The notes under the pieces were generated by a model. That model saw nothing but the letters and a program-made list of their open reading frames with translations, made no database searches and was not told the origin of the DNA. Source: DASPXY01 sp038227745 (GTDB lineage Bacteria > Planctomycetota > Planctomycetia > Gemmatales > Gemmataceae). From it: a stretch of DNA of 6,529 bases. The stretch is taken from positions 1-6,529 of the forward strand of contig JBBRPS010000605.1 in the NCBI GenBank assembly GCA_038227745.1. The letters are read 5' to 3'. Each line of letters begins with the position of its first letter. Within the stretch, counting starts at the first letter, position 1. Shown here in pieces: positions 5,303 to 6,529 of the stretch. A program made the translations under genes and the position numbers.

Positions 5303-5699
5303 TCAGAACAGCACTTCGACGGTCAGGCCAGTGAAGGCGTTGAGTCGGATATCGTTGGTCAGGAAGACTCTGGCCCCGTGTTCGACCGCCGCCGCAAGGT
5401 GAAGGGCGTCCATCGGCTTGAAGCCAAGGGCGGCTCTGCGCTGCCTGGTCGCAAACGGTCGCGGTAATCGGCACCACAGCCACCCCGGTGGCAGCGAAGA
5501 AGGCACGAAACTGGGCCGCCACCGCCGGCTTGCCCGCCTTCAGCGGCCCGACGAGGCACTCCATCCGGGTCAGATCGCTGAGCATGAAGCTGTCCCCGGC
5601 AACTCGAAGGGCGGTGAGGCGAGCCGTCGCTTTCGGCCCCCAAACGACGGGGTTCTCCACCGCATAGATCACCATGTTCGTGTCGAGGTAGATGCTCAT
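5303..5699 (-). pseudogene. VapC-like PIN-domain toxin, frameshifted
   Basis: PIN-domain ribonuclease toxin that would cleave RNA when not bound by its antitoxin. The first frame (5436-5699) gives MSIYLDTNMVIYAVE and the middle of the domain. The rest (5303-5434), AALGFKPMDALHLAAAVEHG to LTNDIRLNAFTGLTVEVLF, is in the next frame. Joined, it is 131 residues, the usual length, and all four metal-binding acids are present: D6, E47, then D97 (MDALHLA) and D116 (TND) in the joined numbering. The break is at 5429-5438, where the sequence has one base too many or two too few. Conservation of the distal half means the lesion is recent or a sequencing error. ATG 5697-5699 overlaps the antitoxin stop (ATGA), so translation is coupled. 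As read, the protein loses two of the four acids and would be inactive. Confidence 0.85.
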
Positions 5700-6016
5700 G
5701 ACGCAGCCGCGGGCGGTTGTTGCTGTCGAGGCCGCTGGCACTCTTCGTGCAAGCGTTCGATCTGCTGCATGCGTTCCTCGTCCTCTTGCCGCATGGCCGC
5801 GAGATCGGCGTCGATTTGTTCGCGGCTCCGAGGAACGTGGCCGCTGGCGGTCTGCTCCGCGTGAATGCGCTGAAGGACGTCGATCACATCGGCCCTCGTC
5901 TCCACCGACTGCATGGTAGCGCGGACGCGGCCAGGCGGCAGGTTCGGCTTTGCGTCCAGCACAAGTGTCCCATCGGCCCGCAGGGTTCCCTGCACCTCAA
6001 TGACAGACGTCCCCAT
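5696..6016 (-). CDS. Antitoxin of the PIN toxin pair
   Basis: A 106-residue protein just upstream of, and overlapping by ATGA, the PIN toxin. The N-terminus, VIEVQGTLRADGTLVLDAK then PNLPPGRVRATMQ (about 5-36), has the short beta-strand pattern (xGxLxxDGxLxLDxxxxLPxGRVxVxx) seen in small proteins preceding PIN toxins. The second half (about 42-100) is highly charged, rich in Glu, Gln and Arg, and predicted helical (IDADLAAMRQEDEERMQQIE), fitting the toxin-binding tail of such antitoxins. ATG 6016 is preceded by aaaggagg at 5-base spacing. Its expected role is to bind and block the toxin and repress its own promoter; a dyad at 6034-6049 could be the operator. The family has no name I can give with certainty, so the role rests mainly on position and overlap. 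Confidence 0.75.
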   Translation of the reverse strand: MGTSVIEVQGTLRADGTLVLDAKPNLPPGRVRATMQSVETRADVIDVLQRIHAEQTASGHVPRSREQIDADLAAMRQEDEERMQQIERLHEECQRPRQQQPPAAAS

Positions 6017-6021
6017 CTTCC

Positions 6022-6029
6022 CCTCCTTT
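6022..6029 (-). promoter_or_regulatory. Ribosome binding site of the antitoxin
   Basis: The minus strand reads aaaggaggggaagATG. This near-perfect Shine-Dalgarno, 5 bases from ATG 6016, is the strongest in the window and fits high antitoxin synthesis. Confidence 0.8.
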
Positions 6030-6033
6030 CCTG

Positions 6034-6049
6034 GGCGAAAAGGTTCGCC
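6034..6049. promoter_or_regulatory. Possible operator dyad upstream of antitoxin
   Basis: ggcgaa (6034-6039) and ttcgcc (6044-6049) form a perfect 6-bp dyad with a four-base spacer, next to the ribosome site. Toxin-antitoxin operons are usually autorepressed at such a dyad; here this is inferred from position only. Confidence 0.3.
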
Positions 6050-6058
6050 TCGGGTATG

Positions 6059-6089
6059 GTATCACGGCGGTAGCCCAGGGGCAGGTCAA
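6059..6089 (-). promoter_or_regulatory. Possible sigma-70-type promoter of antitoxin operon
   Basis: The minus strand has TTGACC (6084-6089) and TGATAC (6059-6064) separated by 19 bases. The -35 is 5/6 to consensus; the -10 is weak and the spacing long. Confidence 0.25.
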
Positions 6090-6108
6090 CTTGGCAAAGA
6101 AGGAGGAA

Positions 6109-6168
6109 AGGCACTTTTTCCTGTCCTTCGGAGCGAAAAAGATTCCTGTCCCTCTTATCTTTCGATTA
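6109..6168. repeat. Dispersed repeat copy 2 with internal direct repeat
   Basis: Begins with aggcacttttt (6109-6119, shared with 5249-5259) and ends with tgtccctctta-tctttcgatta (6147-6168, shared with 821-845). Inside, ttcctgtcc occurs twice (6118-6126 and 6143-6151), and ctttttc (6114-6120) pairs with gaaaaag (6135-6141). It lies between the antitoxin and the second PIN gene. Confidence 0.55.
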
Positions 6169-6211
6169 GTGCAGACGGTAGGGGCCAGGCGCCATTCTGA
6201 CGTGGCACGAC

Positions 6212-6529
6212 TTACTCCGCTTCGCCCGGCCGGATCGAAGCGATCCACCAGTCGTAATCAACCGCGCCCCGACCTGGGCGATAGTTTGCAAATCGCTCGA
6301 TCGCTTCGAGTACCTTCGACAGATCGGCCGTGCTCGGGCTGGTGATACCCGCCCACAGTTTCATGACCTCCGGGGTCGCCAGTAAGGTTACGTCCAGTTC
6401 CTTCGCAATGCGCCGTGCCTTCTTGTCGTCGGTCAGCACCGACCACCCGCGGCACTTGGCGATCGCTAGTGTCCCGCTGCGGAAGTTCTGCAAGGAATTA
6501 GGGAAGGCGATATCATGGGAGTAATCCTC
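6212..6529 (-). CDS. PIN-domain-like protein, C-terminal part (cut by window edge)
   Basis: An open frame entering from beyond the right edge; 105 residues are visible. LAIAKCRGWSVLTDDKKARR (residues 21-40 of the visible part) followed by IAKELDVTLLATPEVM matches the C-terminal half of PIN-like proteins of the DUF3368 type, where LLTDDxxARRxAxxLGVxxxGT is typical. D34 and D35 are the usual late acids. The glutamate that normally precedes this block (GEAEAIALA in relatives) is replaced by FRSGTLAIA, so one catalytic position may be lost or the protein belongs to a variant subgroup. The N-terminal aspartate is outside the window. A TTG at 6493 is an in-frame possible start, but it would begin in the middle of the domain. 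An antitoxin gene would be expected just beyond the window. It does not overlap the antitoxin/toxin pair downstream, so it is probably a separate unit. Confidence 0.65.
   Translation of the reverse strand, partial: EDYSHDIAFPNSLQNFRSGTLAIAKCRGWSVLTDDKKARRIAKELDVTLLATPEVMKLWAGITSPSTADLSKVLEAIERFANYRPGRGAVDYDWWIASIRPGEAE

Overview
The window looks like a piece of a GC-rich chromosome from the Planctomycetota. The strongest evidence is a Tat-exported DUF1501 protein, a family heavily expanded in that phylum. A DUF4058 protein, PIN-domain toxin-antitoxin genes and many short palindromic intergenic repeats fit the same picture. The assignment is inference from gene content, not from a marker gene.

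Layout. Bases 2-625 (plus strand) are a patchwork: the C-terminal part of a GNAT acetyltransferase runs in frame into the second half of an XRE-type helix-turn-helix protein. Everything else is on the minus strand. 845-1768 is a CmoB/DUF1698-like SAM methyltransferase with a proline-rich insertion near its C-terminus. 1769-2235 holds no convincing gene but several hairpins. 2236-2308 is tRNA-Cys(GCA). 2394-3875 is the DUF1501 protein. 3892-4701 is a DUF4058 protein, 16 bases upstream of DUF1501 and probably cotranscribed with it. 4702-5302 is a gene-poor 600 bases rich in secondary structure: a composite hairpin at 4851-4947, a perfect 31-bp-stem palindrome at 5046-5110, and a hairpin at 5235-5302 that abuts the next stop codon. 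5303-6016 is an antitoxin/PIN-toxin pair (ATGA overlap) whose toxin is broken by a frameshift. 6017-6211 carries another repeat. 6212-6529 is the C-terminal part of a second PIN-like protein, cut by the window edge.

How the genes relate. There is no single pathway. The window reads as an accessory region: two toxin-type PIN genes (one frameshifted, one partial), a recombined GNAT/XRE remnant, and dispersed palindromes around a tRNA and one probable two-gene operon (DUF4058-DUF1501). I see no clear new multi-gene system. The points most worth following are the family of triloop hairpins with compensating stem changes, the long folded element upstream of DUF4058, and the Uma2-like (PD-(D/E)XK-type) motif set in DUF4058.
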